DNA of 64,000 nt from NCBI GenBank assembly GCA_026706455.1, contig JAPOYS010000105.1, positions 1-64,000 of the forward strand. Reading direction: 5' to 3'. The notes beneath the pieces are model-generated. The model saw only the letters and a list, made by a program, of their open reading frames with translations, ran no database searches and was not told the origin of the DNA. This DNA is from Chloroflexota bacterium (GTDB lineage Bacteria > Chloroflexota > Anaerolineae > Aggregatilineales > Phototrophicaceae). A program made the position numbers and the translations under genes. Shown here one piece after another: positions 55,084 to 63,300 of this stretch. How positions within the stretch are numbered: position 1 is the first letter of the stretch; every line of letters begins with the position of its first letter.

Positions 55084-56940
55084 ATGACGAATCGACTGGC
55101 GATCATTTTCATCTTGTCATTATCGTTAATGATGTCTGTCTCGTTTAGCCAGGACACCAGCAGCACCAACCTGCTTGCAAACGGCGACTTTGAAGGAGAA
55201 TTTGTGGAGCTGACGGGCGCCTCCCCGCGCAAGGTCGCGGAATCGTGGACGCCCTGGCATGTGCCGGCCAGCCCTACCAGCCCCTCGTTCGCCAATCACG
55301 ATCCCAACTATGACGAAGAGACGGACAGAATTCGCCTCGATGCAGAGGGCAAGGCGCAGCGGTATTTCACCTTATTCGCTACTCACCAGGGCGGCATCTA
55401 TCAAGAAGTTGATTCATTGACCAGCGGCACGACCTATCGATTCAGCATTTACGCCTATGTATGGTCGTCCAGCTTTGAAGATACAGAAACTAGCGAAGAT
55501 CCTGGCGATGTCGTCGTTCGCGTCGGCATAGACCCCGATGGTGGCACAGACGGCGCGAGCCAAGACATTATCTGGTCGACAGCGGCTACCTTTTTCTACG
55601 ATGCCTACCGCCAGTATGCCGTCATCGCTACGGCGGAAAGCTCCACCATCACCGTTTTCGTCGAGTCGACCGTCGGCGAGCCGCGCGCGAACAATTACAT
55701 TTATCTGGACGACGCGGTGCTGGAGGTCGCGAGCGAGACGGTAGTCGTCGTCGAGCAGACGCCTACATCGGAAACCAATGCCGGGCTGCAAGGCGATCCC
55801 TCAGCCGACACGCCAACGCCAACGATGACCCCAACCGCAGCCGCGACCCTCGAGGATGCGCCCGCTCTACCACAAGACACCCCTACGCCGACCCCGACCA
55901 ATACGGCAACTTCAACAGCGACCGCAACTGCGACTCATACTGCGACGCCCTCCCCTACCCTTGCGACGCCCTCCGAGCAAGGCGATTCGGGCGATGGCGC
56001 AGTCGCTACAGACGAAGGACCCGAAACGGTTGAGCATGTCGTGGTTGAAGGAGATACGGTCAGCGCGCTGGCGCTTCAATACAGCAGTACTGTCGACGCG
56101 ATAAGGGAGGCCAACGACCTAAACCCGTCGAGTCTGATAGTAGTCGGGCAGCGGCTCGTCATACCCATCAATGTGACGCCAACCCCTGAACCAGACGCCC
56201 CCAGCGCGACGCCAACGCCGACGCCTACTTCGACGCCAACGCCCACGCAAACGCCCACGCCTACCTCGACGCCGACGCCAACGCCGACGGCCACGCCAAT
56301 CACTTACCAGATACAGCCGGGCGATACCTTGGTAGACATCGCGGCTATATACGGCACAAGCGCGGAACTATTGGCGGCAATCAATAATATCGCCAATCCA
56401 AACCGAATAGACGTTGGCCAAATCCTGCTGATACCGACGGCGATTCCGCCAAGTCCGACGCCCTCGGATACGCCGTCGCCTACGCCGCCGCCAACCGAAG
56501 AGCCGCCAGAGGAACCGGCAAGGGAATCCATAGCGCAACCGACTGCAAGCGCCTACGTTATCCACGTCGTGCAAATCGGTGACACGCTGGACGAGATAGC
56601 CCGAGACTACAACACCACTATCGCCGCAGTCGCGCAGATGAACGGCATCGAAAACCCAAGCCTGATAAATCCGGGTCAGGAATTGAGGATCCCGTCCGCC
56701 AACGGAACTCCGGTGGCAACGCCGGACGGACCGCCGACGCCGACGGCAACAAATACGCCGGCGCCAACACCAACGCCGCTCCCGACCAATGTGCCGATCA
56801 CCCATACGGTTCAACCCGGCGACACGCTAACTCAAATAGCTGCGCGCTATGGCGTCAGCATTGTGGAACTGGCGCAGCTGAATGGATTGATTGATTACGA
56901 CCGGTTGGGTGTTGGTCAGGTCTTGCTCATCCCCAACTGA
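55084..56940 (+). CDS. Secreted protein with four LysM domains and Pro/Thr linkers
   Basis: 618 aa exported protein. A signal peptide spans about 1-22 (LAIIFILSLSLMMSVSFSQ). Residues about 28-215 form a beta-sandwich of carbohydrate-binding type (LLANGDFEGEFVEL, YIYLDDAVLEV). Four LysM repeats follow, each starting near GDT and ending near VGQ-LLIP, at about 312-360, 405-450, 500-550 and 570-618. LysM binds GlcNAc-containing glycans such as peptidoglycan. Linkers are PTPTPTST-type repeats common in Anaerolineae. AGGGAGAAG is 3 nt ahead of the ATG. No enzyme domain is present, so it is a binding or scaffold protein. Confidence 0.9.
   Translation: MTNRLAIIFILSLSLMMSVSFSQDTSSTNLLANGDFEGEFVELTGASPRKVAESWTPWHVPASPTSPSFANHDPNYDEETDRIRLDAEGKAQRYFTLFATHQGGIYQEVDSLTSGTTYRFSIYAYVWSSSFEDTETSEDPGDVVVRVGIDPDGGTDGASQDIIWSTAATFFYDAYRQYAVIATAESSTITVFVESTVGEPRANNYIYLDDAVLEVASETVVVVEQTPTSETNAGLQGDPSADTPTPTMTPTAAATLEDAPALPQDTPTPTPTNTATSTATATATHTATPSPTLATPSEQGDSGDGAVATDEGPETVEHVVVEGDTVSALALQYSSTVDAIREANDLNPSSLIVVGQRLVIPINVTPTPEPDAPSATPTPTPTSTPTPTQTPTPTSTPTPTPTATPITYQIQPGDTLVDIAAIYGTSAELLAAINNIANPNRIDVGQILLIPTAIPPSPTPSDTPSPTPPPTEEPPEEPARESIAQPTASAYVIHVVQIGDTLDEIARDYNTTIAAVAQMNGIENPSLINPGQELRIPSANGTPVATPDGPPTPTATNTPAPTPTPLPTNVPITHTVQPGDTLTQIAARYGVSIVELAQLNGLIDYDRLGVGQVLLIPN
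56190..56300 (+). repeat. Low-complexity Pro/Thr linker repeat
   Basis: A run of near-identical hexanucleotide steps (ACGCCA/ACGCCG/ACGCCC) encoding TPTPTSTPTP inside the LysM gene. Similar but shorter runs occur near 55800-55970 and 56730-56790. Such tracts can slip and change length between strains. Confidence 0.75.
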
Positions 56941-57305
56941 GTGGATGCCTGAAGGCAGAGCAGGTCTAAAGCGCGAGAGGATATCCAGCTCGCGCGATCG
57001 CTGGCATTTTTCGAGCTGTCAGTCGCTGAATCGTATTTTGCAGTCCATGCCGCCCATTTGGACTTGCCCTTTGCTCTCGCCATGTTTCGAGATCGTTGCC
57101 GTCAGTAAACGGCTGCTAACGCGGTGGACGCGCGAACAGAAGCGATTCCATCGGATGACGCGCGTTTTATCTATTGCGCCATGCTTAGAATCACTGTGAC
57201 TCGCCCATGTTTCAATCAGCGGGACGTTGTATTATCGTTAGGACGAGCTTGGCCAACTGGATTCGAGCGCTGGCGATGTTTGATTGAACGCAGGCGAGGC
57301 AGTCA
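56941..57305. other. Intergenic stretch between the two LysM genes
   Basis: 365 nt with no gene I believe. Tracked ORFs here (such as 57124-57309) have no ribosome site or protein-like composition. It holds a possible terminator (56971-57010). A TATTAT near 57230, 76 nt ahead of the next gene, may be a -10, but I see no -35. Confidence 0.5.
56971..57010 (+). terminator. Possible terminator of the LysM gene
   Basis: Perfect 7-bp stem GCGCGAG-11 nt-CTCGCGC, followed after about 9 nt by ATTTTT. The U-tract is too distant for a classic intrinsic terminator. Confidence 0.3.
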
Positions 57306-58646
57306 ATGAATCTCCTTCACTGGATTAGCGTCATCATGCTGACGTTGGGCGCGCTCGCGTCGGCCTTGGTGACTTGGGCGCAAGAGTCGACCGACTCAAC
57401 CATGACCGTTCACGTCGTGCAGCGCGGAGAGAACCTATTCAGAATCGCGCTGAAATACGACTTGTTCGCCGAGGACTTGGCCGCGGCAAATGGAATCACC
57501 GACAGCGACTCGATAGCGGTCGGTCAGCGACTGATCATCCCGCTGGCCGGGGCGGCCGAAGCTGGCGCTGAGACCGGGACCGCCCTGACGGAATCCGAGC
57601 CGAAGCCGATCCCGACATCGGCGCCGCGCCCTGCAATCCGACACTCGTTTTCGCGCTTCGGCGAGCCGAGCGGGAACTTCACGCATACTGTGAAATCAGG
57701 CGAGACGCTTTCCGCAATCGGGCTGCGCTACAACCAGACAATCGATGCGCTGGCGACTGCCAATCGCTTACGGGATCCGGGTTTTCTCAGCATTGGCCAG
57801 CGCCTGATCGTGCCCGGCATTCAGTTGCCGCGCTTGACGCTGGAACTGCCGGAGATCGTTACCGCGTTCAGCATTGATCCCCTAGTCTTCGAGGCCGGGC
57901 GCAGCGGACAAATCGAGCTAATAACAAGCGAACGGGTCGCTGTCGGCGGGCAGTTTCTCGGGCGCGATCTGCGCGTCATCGAACGCGGCAATGGATTGCG
58001 ACATAGTGTTCTCATTGGCGTCCCGATGTTCACGGAGAAGAACGTTTACCCGCTCAGTTTCGATTTGAAGGATGAGAGGGACCAGCATTTCACAGTCGCC
58101 GCCACCGTGCAGGTTATGTCAGGCGGTTACGGACGCCAGACACTGACGATCGACGACAATGATCTGCTAGCGCCAGCAGTTGAAGAAGAAGAGATCGCGC
58201 TGTTGACAGGTCACACCGAGCGCTTCACGCCCTTACGATATTGGGCGCAATCGCTGAGTTTGCCAGCCGCCGCGCCGATTAACGCGGTGTTTGGCACCTT
58301 GCGTTCGTATAACGGCAGTCCTTTTGATCGTTACCACGGAGGCGTGGACTTCGCTGGCGCTCCAGGCACGGCAGTGCTCGCCGCCGCGGATGGGAAAGTT
58401 GTCCTGGTAGACCGCCTCCATATTCGGGGAAACACAACTCTTATCGATCATGGCTGGGGCTTGTACACGCTCTACGCGCATCAGGATGAAACCTTCGTTG
58501 AATTGGGAATGGACGTTACATCCGGGCAGATGATTGGCACGGTTGGGTCAACGGGCCGCAGCACCGGACCGCATTTGCATTGGGAAGCCTGGCTGAACGG
58601 CGTCAACATCGACCCCATGCAATGGGTCCAAGAGAGCTTTTCCTAA
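57306..58646 (+). CDS. Secreted M23 peptidase (LytM type) with two LysM domains
   Basis: 446 aa exported peptidoglycan endopeptidase. A signal peptide spans about 1-27 (WISVIMLTLGALASALVTWAQ). LysM domains lie at about 36-82 (VHVVQRGENLFRIALKYD) and 123-168 (THTVKSGETLSAIGLRYN). A beta-rich domain of unknown type spans about 175-280. The M23 domain (about 325-440) has HGGVDFAG (metal His and Asp) and TGPHLHWE (HxH), the full zinc-site set, so it should be active. With the L,D-transpeptidase and the four-LysM protein it suggests active wall remodelling. Confidence 0.93.
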   Translation: MNLLHWISVIMLTLGALASALVTWAQESTDSTMTVHVVQRGENLFRIALKYDLFAEDLAAANGITDSDSIAVGQRLIIPLAGAAEAGAETGTALTESEPKPIPTSAPRPAIRHSFSRFGEPSGNFTHTVKSGETLSAIGLRYNQTIDALATANRLRDPGFLSIGQRLIVPGIQLPRLTLELPEIVTAFSIDPLVFEAGRSGQIELITSERVAVGGQFLGRDLRVIERGNGLRHSVLIGVPMFTEKNVYPLSFDLKDERDQHFTVAATVQVMSGGYGRQTLTIDDNDLLAPAVEEEEIALLTGHTERFTPLRYWAQSLSLPAAAPINAVFGTLRSYNGSPFDRYHGGVDFAGAPGTAVLAAADGKVVLVDRLHIRGNTTLIDHGWGLYTLYAHQDETFVELGMDVTSGQMIGTVGSTGRSTGPHLHWEAWLNGVNIDPMQWVQESFS

Positions 58647-58671
58647 GCCAAGATGAGAAATCAAATGCGGG

Positions 58672-59823
58672 CTAGCCGGCGTAGGCGCCATCAAGCGCTT
58701 CAAAGTCCGTAAATAGAAAATGGTCGTGGTAATAATGTATCCACAGGAACGACAGAATCGCGGTGTAGTAAGCGATATCAAAGTGGCTGTTGCCGTCAAT
58801 GCCGGGCCTGACGATGCCCGCCAAGGCGTAAACAAGCAAGAAGATCACCGCGGAGCCCAGCAGTAGAGCCGCGCTGAAGCCGTAGAGCGCGCGGGAGTCT
58901 TGCGTGCGTCGGCTGAAGCGGGCGACCAGCGGCGCGTCCGCATCCAGGTTGCCGGACATCTGCCTTATCTTGATGATGTAAAAGGTGATCGCCAGGTATT
59001 GAAATGAGTGCCAGGTGTTCAGCCCTTGAAAGGCGGTATCCAAGTTTGGCAGCAGCGGCGTACAAAAGGCGACCAAGACCGTAAGCGAAACGAAGCTGAA
59101 TTTGGGAATGTTAAGAATCCCGTGATAATACTCGTAGACGCTCTTGCCAAGGTATGAGGCCAAAGCCGCGCCAAAGACCAGCGTAACCAGGACAAAAAAC
59201 CAGGGATTGTCCGGCTGCTGAAACAGGTCGGGGATCGCCTCGCCCAGATCATTTTGCCCGATCTCAAAAGCGCCCTGGCTGATCTTCCACATGGCGACCG
59301 GAAAGAGGCTAGTTAGAACGACGGCGTAATCGATCAGACGCGACCAGGGGCTGAGCGCGCTCCTCCGCACAAACTTCGCTTCCTTGTGATTATAAAGCTC
59401 CACGATGTAGGTCACTTGATGCAATACGTGCAAGGATGCCCAAAAGAAGAAGAAGGTCAGCATCAAGCTCAGATTGAGAAAGGCGAGCGAGATCACCAGG
59501 ATCGGTATGATGATCGAAGAACGAACCAGCGTCGGATAGCGTTCCTTAAAGCGCTCGTCGAGGCCCGTGCGCAGAAAGGTCGACATCATGTGGGGGCCGC
59601 CAATCGCCACGGCGACGAAGGTGTTAACCAGGTTGCGGCTGATGTCGTCGTTAAGCCCAACCTGGATGCCCAGCAAATACAGCAGATAGGGGAAGGGAAC
59701 CACGACCACGCTCAAGGTGATGAAGAATAGATCCCAGCGGCGGTTGCGCAGCCAGTAGCTTGTTTTGTCGATTTCAGCCGCATACAGTTCCGACTTGGGC
59801 AGCGCTACCGCGGTGGCGGCCAT
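58672..59823 (-). CDS. His-rich polytopic membrane protein, function unknown
   Basis: 383 aa, about eight to ten membrane helices. I do not recognise a named family. Histidines sit at helix edges in a regular way: GGPHMMSTFLRT, ASLHVLHQVTYIVELYN, YEYYHGILNIP, NTWHSFQYLAITFY, and WIHYYHDHFLFTDFE at the C-terminus. This recalls membrane di-metal or heme enzymes, but no classical desaturase His-box set fits. The ATG at 59823 (GGGAG 9 nt upstream) sits 24 nt downstream of a strong promoter, which excludes the tracked start at 59910. It is convergent with the M23 gene. Confidence 0.78.
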   Translation of the reverse strand: MAATAVALPKSELYAAEIDKTSYWLRNRRWDLFFITLSVVVVPFPYLLYLLGIQVGLNDDISRNLVNTFVAVAIGGPHMMSTFLRTGLDERFKERYPTLVRSSIIIPILVISLAFLNLSLMLTFFFFWASLHVLHQVTYIVELYNHKEAKFVRRSALSPWSRLIDYAVVLTSLFPVAMWKISQGAFEIGQNDLGEAIPDLFQQPDNPWFFVLVTLVFGAALASYLGKSVYEYYHGILNIPKFSFVSLTVLVAFCTPLLPNLDTAFQGLNTWHSFQYLAITFYIIKIRQMSGNLDADAPLVARFSRRTQDSRALYGFSAALLLGSAVIFLLVYALAGIVRPGIDGNSHFDIAYYTAILSFLWIHYYHDHFLFTDFEALDGAYAG

Positions 59824-59853
59824 TGCCAGTTCTCCCACACATAAACTGACCTG

Positions 59854-59882
59854 ATTATACCAGAATTTATTTAGCAACGCAA
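59854..59882 (-). promoter_or_regulatory. Extended -10 promoter of the His-rich membrane protein
   Basis: On the minus strand: TTGCGT, 17 nt ending in TGG, perfect TATAAT. The TSS near 59847 gives a 24 nt leader. Confidence 0.7.
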
Positions 59883-59983
59883 AGTAAATCTTTATGAGGG
59901 GAGTGTCCATTGTTGAGGATATGAGCTGCCTGCGATCTTGTCAAAAATCGCTGCGCCTTCAGTGTTCTCCCTATTTTGGAGCT

Positions 59984-60009
59984 TTGTAGGGGCGCGCCTT
60001 GGCTCGCCC
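59984..60009 (+). repeat. Short dispersed palindromic repeat, copy A
   Basis: TTGTAGGGGCGCGCCTTGG then CTCGCCC, an imperfect palindrome (GGGCGcGCC/GGCtCGCCC). It shares its ends with the copy at 41896-41922. It is intergenic, between two minus-strand membrane-protein genes. Confidence 0.45.
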
Positions 60010-60083
60010 GTCTCACTCGACGCAGAAACATATCCGCCTAGTTAGCCACTCCCCTTATGAGCCGACTTGTTTCGGAGAGATCC

Positions 60084-60401
60084 TTAGGGAAGGAAGCCAA
60101 ACCACTGACAGAAGTTTGTTGGATTGGCGGCGCAGCTTTCGGGCGCGTGCAGAAGGAGGAAGGCAAAGCCGGCGCCCGCGAGCACAACACCGATGAGCAG
60201 CGCGCAGCCGCACCAGGCAACGGGGCCGCCCTGAGCAATTTCCGCCGCAACCTCGATAAGACCCAGGATCACGTCAAATACGCCGCTTACCGCCTGCAAT
60301 ACAAAAGCGACTACAATGAGCGCGCCGCAGAGCAACGCGCAGCCGACCGCGATGATCGGCAGGGGCAATTGCGAAAGATCGATAGTTTGCAGCCACTCCA
60401 T
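60084..60401 (-). CDS. Small membrane protein, function unknown
   Basis: 105 aa with two to three hydrophobic helices (LPLPIIAVGCALLCGALIVVAFVLQAV, then VILGLIEVAAEIA and CGCALLIGVVLAGAGFAFLLL). It has five Cys, two of them near the C-terminus (ESCAANPTNFCQWF). No family recognised. It lies 29 nt after the next minus-strand membrane gene, so the two may form an operon. The overlapping plus-strand ORF 60057-60503 is its shadow. Confidence 0.62.
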   Translation of the reverse strand: MEWLQTIDLSQLPLPIIAVGCALLCGALIVVAFVLQAVSGVFDVILGLIEVAAEIAQGGPVAWCGCALLIGVVLAGAGFAFLLLHAPESCAANPTNFCQWFGFLP

Positions 60402-60430
60402 CGGCTTGTTTCGCTTCCAGCCCGCTCGCC

Positions 60431-60901
60431 CTACCCGGTTGCGCAGGCAGCGCCAACGGTCTTGCTCAACTCCCAGTTTACCGCCGGCGCGTCACGCTGG
60501 TAGCAGTCGCAATAATTTACATTCTGATTACCACCACTGTACTCCCAAAGCAGGAATCGCACCGCTGATTCGACACATATCGTCCGATCATCGCTCGCTG
60601 TCGTTGCGATCCATGACGACTCGATACGCAGGCCGCGATCAGCGGCTTCGCTGATTAGCGAAATCAGCAAGAGCGGATGCGCGTGCGGATCTGGAATGTC
60701 CGCATGGTTCAGCCGAATCTCGCCATTGGCCGCCAGCAAGAATAGCGCGCAGGGCGTCAGCAGGAGCGTGAACCAGCACAGCAGCGCCAGACCGCATCCC
60801 AGCCGCCGCAGCGAACTGCGATGGCTGGCGCGCGCCGGAGGCTGGTTGAGTTCCGGCGACGGCGATTCTTCTTGCGCGGGCGCAACCCCTGGTTCAGACA
60901 C
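60431..60901 (-). CDS. Single-pass membrane protein with Cys-containing outer domain
   Basis: 156 aa. A Pro/Ser-rich cytoplasmic N-terminus of about 35 residues is followed by one membrane helix (LGCGLALLCWFTLLLTPCALFLL). The outer domain of about 95 aa has several Cys (TICVESAVRFLLWEY, NYCDCYQRD, GAACATG). The start is GTG with no clear ribosome site, so the N-terminus is uncertain. Function unknown. Confidence 0.55.
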   Translation of the reverse strand: MSEPGVAPAQEESPSPELNQPPARASHRSSLRRLGCGLALLCWFTLLLTPCALFLLAANGEIRLNHADIPDPHAHPLLLISLISEAADRGLRIESSWIATTASDDRTICVESAVRFLLWEYSGGNQNVNYCDCYQRDAPAVNWELSKTVGAACATG

Positions 60902-61017
60902 TTGGCGACCAATCGATAGTCTTATTCACTTGGCGCCGCAATCGAACATGTTTATCCAGGAAATCTTGCTCGTTGTCATACCGCGGGTTCGGGACCCGCA
61001 TATTGACCGGCAACGCG

Positions 61018-61566
61018 TCAAGCGCTTCCTAGGCGCATGTTGAAGTCATGCACGCCAGCCCGAAAACGCAGCACAATGCTATCGGAAGAGTCATAGCTTA
61101 CGTGCGCATAGATCGGCGGATCATGCGCGCCCATATCGAGAATCTTCGGCAGCAGCGTCGGCAGATCTTCAACCAGATCCAGATCTGGTATTCGATCACG
61201 CGCTATCCATTCGAGCTTCCCTTCGGAGCAATCTTCACGAATAGCGCGGCTGTCGCTGATTGCCGTAAAGACAAACAAGATGATGCCAGTCTCAGCGCCG
61301 GCATCGATATTGTGTATGCTGCGCAGCATAAGCGAGCGCGTCTGAAGGCCACTCTCTTCATGGATCTCTCGCAGCGCGCTGCTGAAGGGATCTTCATGGC
61401 GCTCAATATGTCCGCCCAAGCCATTGTATTGATTGGGGAAAACGCGCTTGTGGGCGGCGCGCTTGATCAATAGCACATCGTCTCCGTTTGTGACAAAGGA
61501 TAAGGTGCGAGGCAGCGTCAACCAACGATCCTGCGTAAACTCCGCGCCCTGCTGCCGCGCCCCCAT
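61018..61566 (-). CDS. Nudix hydrolase (MutT-like)
   Basis: 182 aa. A perfect Nudix box (Gx5Ex7REUxEExGU) is seen in the segment GHIERHEDPF...ALREIHEESGL. This binds Mg and hydrolyses nucleoside diphosphates linked to another moiety, such as oxidised dGTP. The domain fills about 20-145, and a C-terminal part of about 35 aa follows. GGGGGAG lies 8 nt ahead of the ATG. Substrate unknown. It is divergent from the ParB-like operon. Confidence 0.93.
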   Translation of the reverse strand: MGARQQGAEFTQDRWLTLPRTLSFVTNGDDVLLIKRAAHKRVFPNQYNGLGGHIERHEDPFSSALREIHEESGLQTRSLMLRSIHNIDAGAETGIILFVFTAISDSRAIREDCSEGKLEWIARDRIPDLDLVEDLPTLLPKILDMGAHDPPIYAHVSYDSSDSIVLRFRAGVHDFNMRLGSA

Positions 61567-61670
61567 GCGCTCGCTCCCCCGCTAATCCCAGCTGAATTCG
61601 GACAATTGCCCAGCAATCCCGTTCATGATACGCTATACGCCGTCAAACAGCCATTCTATTTACAATCGCA

Positions 61671-62489
61671 ATGATTTCGAATCCAGCTAGCGTACCGCCG
61701 CCAAACCTGCGGATTGTTCCCCTCGCCAATGTGCGACCGCATGAAAAAGGCGATATCCAACGATCACAGCCCTTGATGCAAATACTTCGACAGGCTGCTA
61801 CCTTCACCAATCCGCCGGTGGTGGCGGAAATCGCGGACGGCAGCTATGTAATCATGGATGGCTCGAACCGCCACAGTTCTCTGCAGGCGCTCGGATTCGC
61901 TCATATTCTGGTGCAGGTTGCCGACTATGAATCGGATTTTGTGGAGCTCGGCGTCTGGCAGCATATCATAGCCGACTGGGATTCTCAGTCATTCTTGAGA
62001 GAGCTGGAAAAGATCGACCATGTCACATTGCGTCAAGGCTGGGATGCGGGTGCGGCCGCCCAAGCGCTGCTTCGCGACGGCTCCGTTCACAGCATACACG
62101 CTGGCGTCGACAGCCTGCAGGATCGCAACGCAGCGCTGCGCCAGATCGTCGAGTCGTATCACCGTAACGCGACCCTCTATCGTACGCCTTTGACGGAACC
62201 CGATCTGATCTGGTCTCTTTTTCCATCGGGCGCGGCAATGGTTATGTTTCGCCAATATCAGCCGCGAGACATCATAAACGCCGCGCTGGAAGCCGCTTAT
62301 CTGCCGCCCGGCGTCAGCCGACATATTATTCAGGGCCGCGCCTTAAATCTCAATTATCCTATGAGCTGCTTGCGATCCGCGCTGCCGCTCGCCGAGAAAA
62401 ACAACCAGCTTCAGGATTGGCTGCGTGAGCAATATGCGCGGCGCAGCGTTCGCTTTTACGCAGAAGCAACCTACCACTTCGACGAGTGA
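61671..62489 (+). CDS. ParB-fold protein related to free-serine kinases (SerK/SbnI-like)
   Basis: 272 aa. The N-terminal 100 residues have the ParB/sulfiredoxin fold pattern: IVPLANVRPHEKGD, PPVVAEIADGSYVIMDGSNRHSSLQALGF. The HE pair in RPHE matches the catalytic Glu region of SerK/SbnI, which phosphorylate free serine with ADP or ATP; DGSNRH replaces the usual DGHHR. A C-terminal region contains PPGVSRHIIQGRALNLNYP. It is clearly not a chromosome-partition ParB, because the DNA-binding HTH is missing. A ParB-like nuclease role is the alternative. First gene of a tight operon. Confidence 0.62.
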   Translation: MISNPASVPPPNLRIVPLANVRPHEKGDIQRSQPLMQILRQAATFTNPPVVAEIADGSYVIMDGSNRHSSLQALGFAHILVQVADYESDFVELGVWQHIIADWDSQSFLRELEKIDHVTLRQGWDAGAAAQALLRDGSVHSIHAGVDSLQDRNAALRQIVESYHRNATLYRTPLTEPDLIWSLFPSGAAMVMFRQYQPRDIINAALEAAYLPPGVSRHIIQGRALNLNYPMSCLRSALPLAEKNNQLQDWLREQYARRSVRFYAEATYHFDE

Positions 62490-62495
62490 GCAACG

Positions 62496-62933
62496 ATGAC
62501 ACAGTCAGCCGACGAGGTTTTGCGCCAAGCCACGCTCTACAGCGATGATCGCGATTATCGGATTCTGCGCCTGCCCTCGAATGCCATCACGCTTGCCGCC
62601 GGTATACTGGCGGAAGTCGGGGCGCCCTTCACCGGCTTGGTCGCCGATAAGGACGAAGTGACGCTCCTGCTTCCAGACGAGGCTATGGCTGCGTTTGAGG
62701 CTCGCTTGCGCCTGGCGAAAAAGAGCGAGCAAAAGTATCGTCTAATAACGTTTGACGCGCAGCTGCAGCCGGACCTTGTTGGTTTCATCGCTCGTATCGC
62801 CCAGGCGCTGGCGGCAGCCGGCATCCCGATTCTCACTTATGCCGCCTTTTCTCGCGATCACGTCTTGGTTCCGGCGGGCTGCGTTCATCGGGCGCTTCTC
62901 GCCCTGCGTGAACTCCAAATGGAAAGCGCTTAG
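62496..62933 (+). CDS. CASTOR-type ACT domain protein
   Basis: 145 aa small-molecule-binding protein. It is probably two ACT-like halves: an N-terminal one (YRILRLPSNAITLAAGILAEVGAPFTGLVAD) and a C-terminal one of the ACT_7 type (YRLITFDAQL, DLVGFIARIAQALAAAGIPILTYAAFS, DHVLVPA). Such proteins sense amino acids. It starts 6 nt after the SerK-like gene, so it may control or sense serine-derived metabolites. Ligand unknown. Confidence 0.75.
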   Translation: MTQSADEVLRQATLYSDDRDYRILRLPSNAITLAAGILAEVGAPFTGLVADKDEVTLLLPDEAMAAFEARLRLAKKSEQKYRLITFDAQLQPDLVGFIARIAQALAAAGIPILTYAAFSRDHVLVPAGCVHRALLALRELQMESA

Positions 62934-62935
62934 CT

Positions 62936-63298
62936 GTGGAAATTAATCTTTTCAACGACGCCAGCCTGGCGCCGCAACCCCGTCACAAGGTACGAATAGA
63001 AGCGTTCCGCGCCTCCCCCTACTCCGATCGATTCCGAGTAAAGGTGAATATAAAGCTGACGCCTTTTCAGGAGCGGCCCAACCTCGTTTTGACCGCGCGC
63101 CGATCAGACGGCCTCCAGGTCAGCGACTTGGATGTCATCGCGACGATGCATTACGACAATGAATTCACGATGCATATTCGCGGCGTCGACGATCCGGCTG
63201 GCCGCTACACGTTGAGCGCGGAGCTATACTTCGAGACGCGCAACCCGCCGCAGGATTCCTGCCAAATCGATTTCGCGATTCCAACCGAAGGCGGCTAG
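62936..63298 (+). CDS. Small beta-rich protein ending in Gly-Gly, function unknown
   Basis: 120 aa, no family recognised. It appears to be all beta, of Ig-like type (RFRVKVNIKLTPF, NLVLTARRSDGLQV, EFTMHIRGVDDPAGRYTLSAELYFE). The C-terminus is PTEGG, a bare diglycine like that of ThiS/MoaD/ubiquitin-like proteins. It is directly followed (2 nt) by a JAMM protease. The fold does not look like beta-grasp by eye, so the Gly-Gly may be coincidence. The start is GTG, 2 nt after the ACT gene. Confidence 0.72.
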   Translation: MEINLFNDASLAPQPRHKVRIEAFRASPYSDRFRVKVNIKLTPFQERPNLVLTARRSDGLQVSDLDVIATMHYDNEFTMHIRGVDDPAGRYTLSAELYFETRNPPQDSCQIDFAIPTEGG

Positions 63299-63300
63299 CA

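Noticed and set aside
56190-56300. CRISPR-like tandem repeats
   Set aside because: The periodicity is 6-12 nt and in frame, encoding Thr-Pro linkers of a LysM protein.
60057-60503. 148 aa plus-strand ORF
   Set aside because: Antisense to two minus-strand membrane-protein frames with clear helices; composition is charged and shadow-like.
60983-60999. Hairpin GCGGGT-TCGGG-ACCCGC after the Nudix gene
   Set aside because: A good 6-bp stem, but no U-tract on the minus strand, so not called a terminator.
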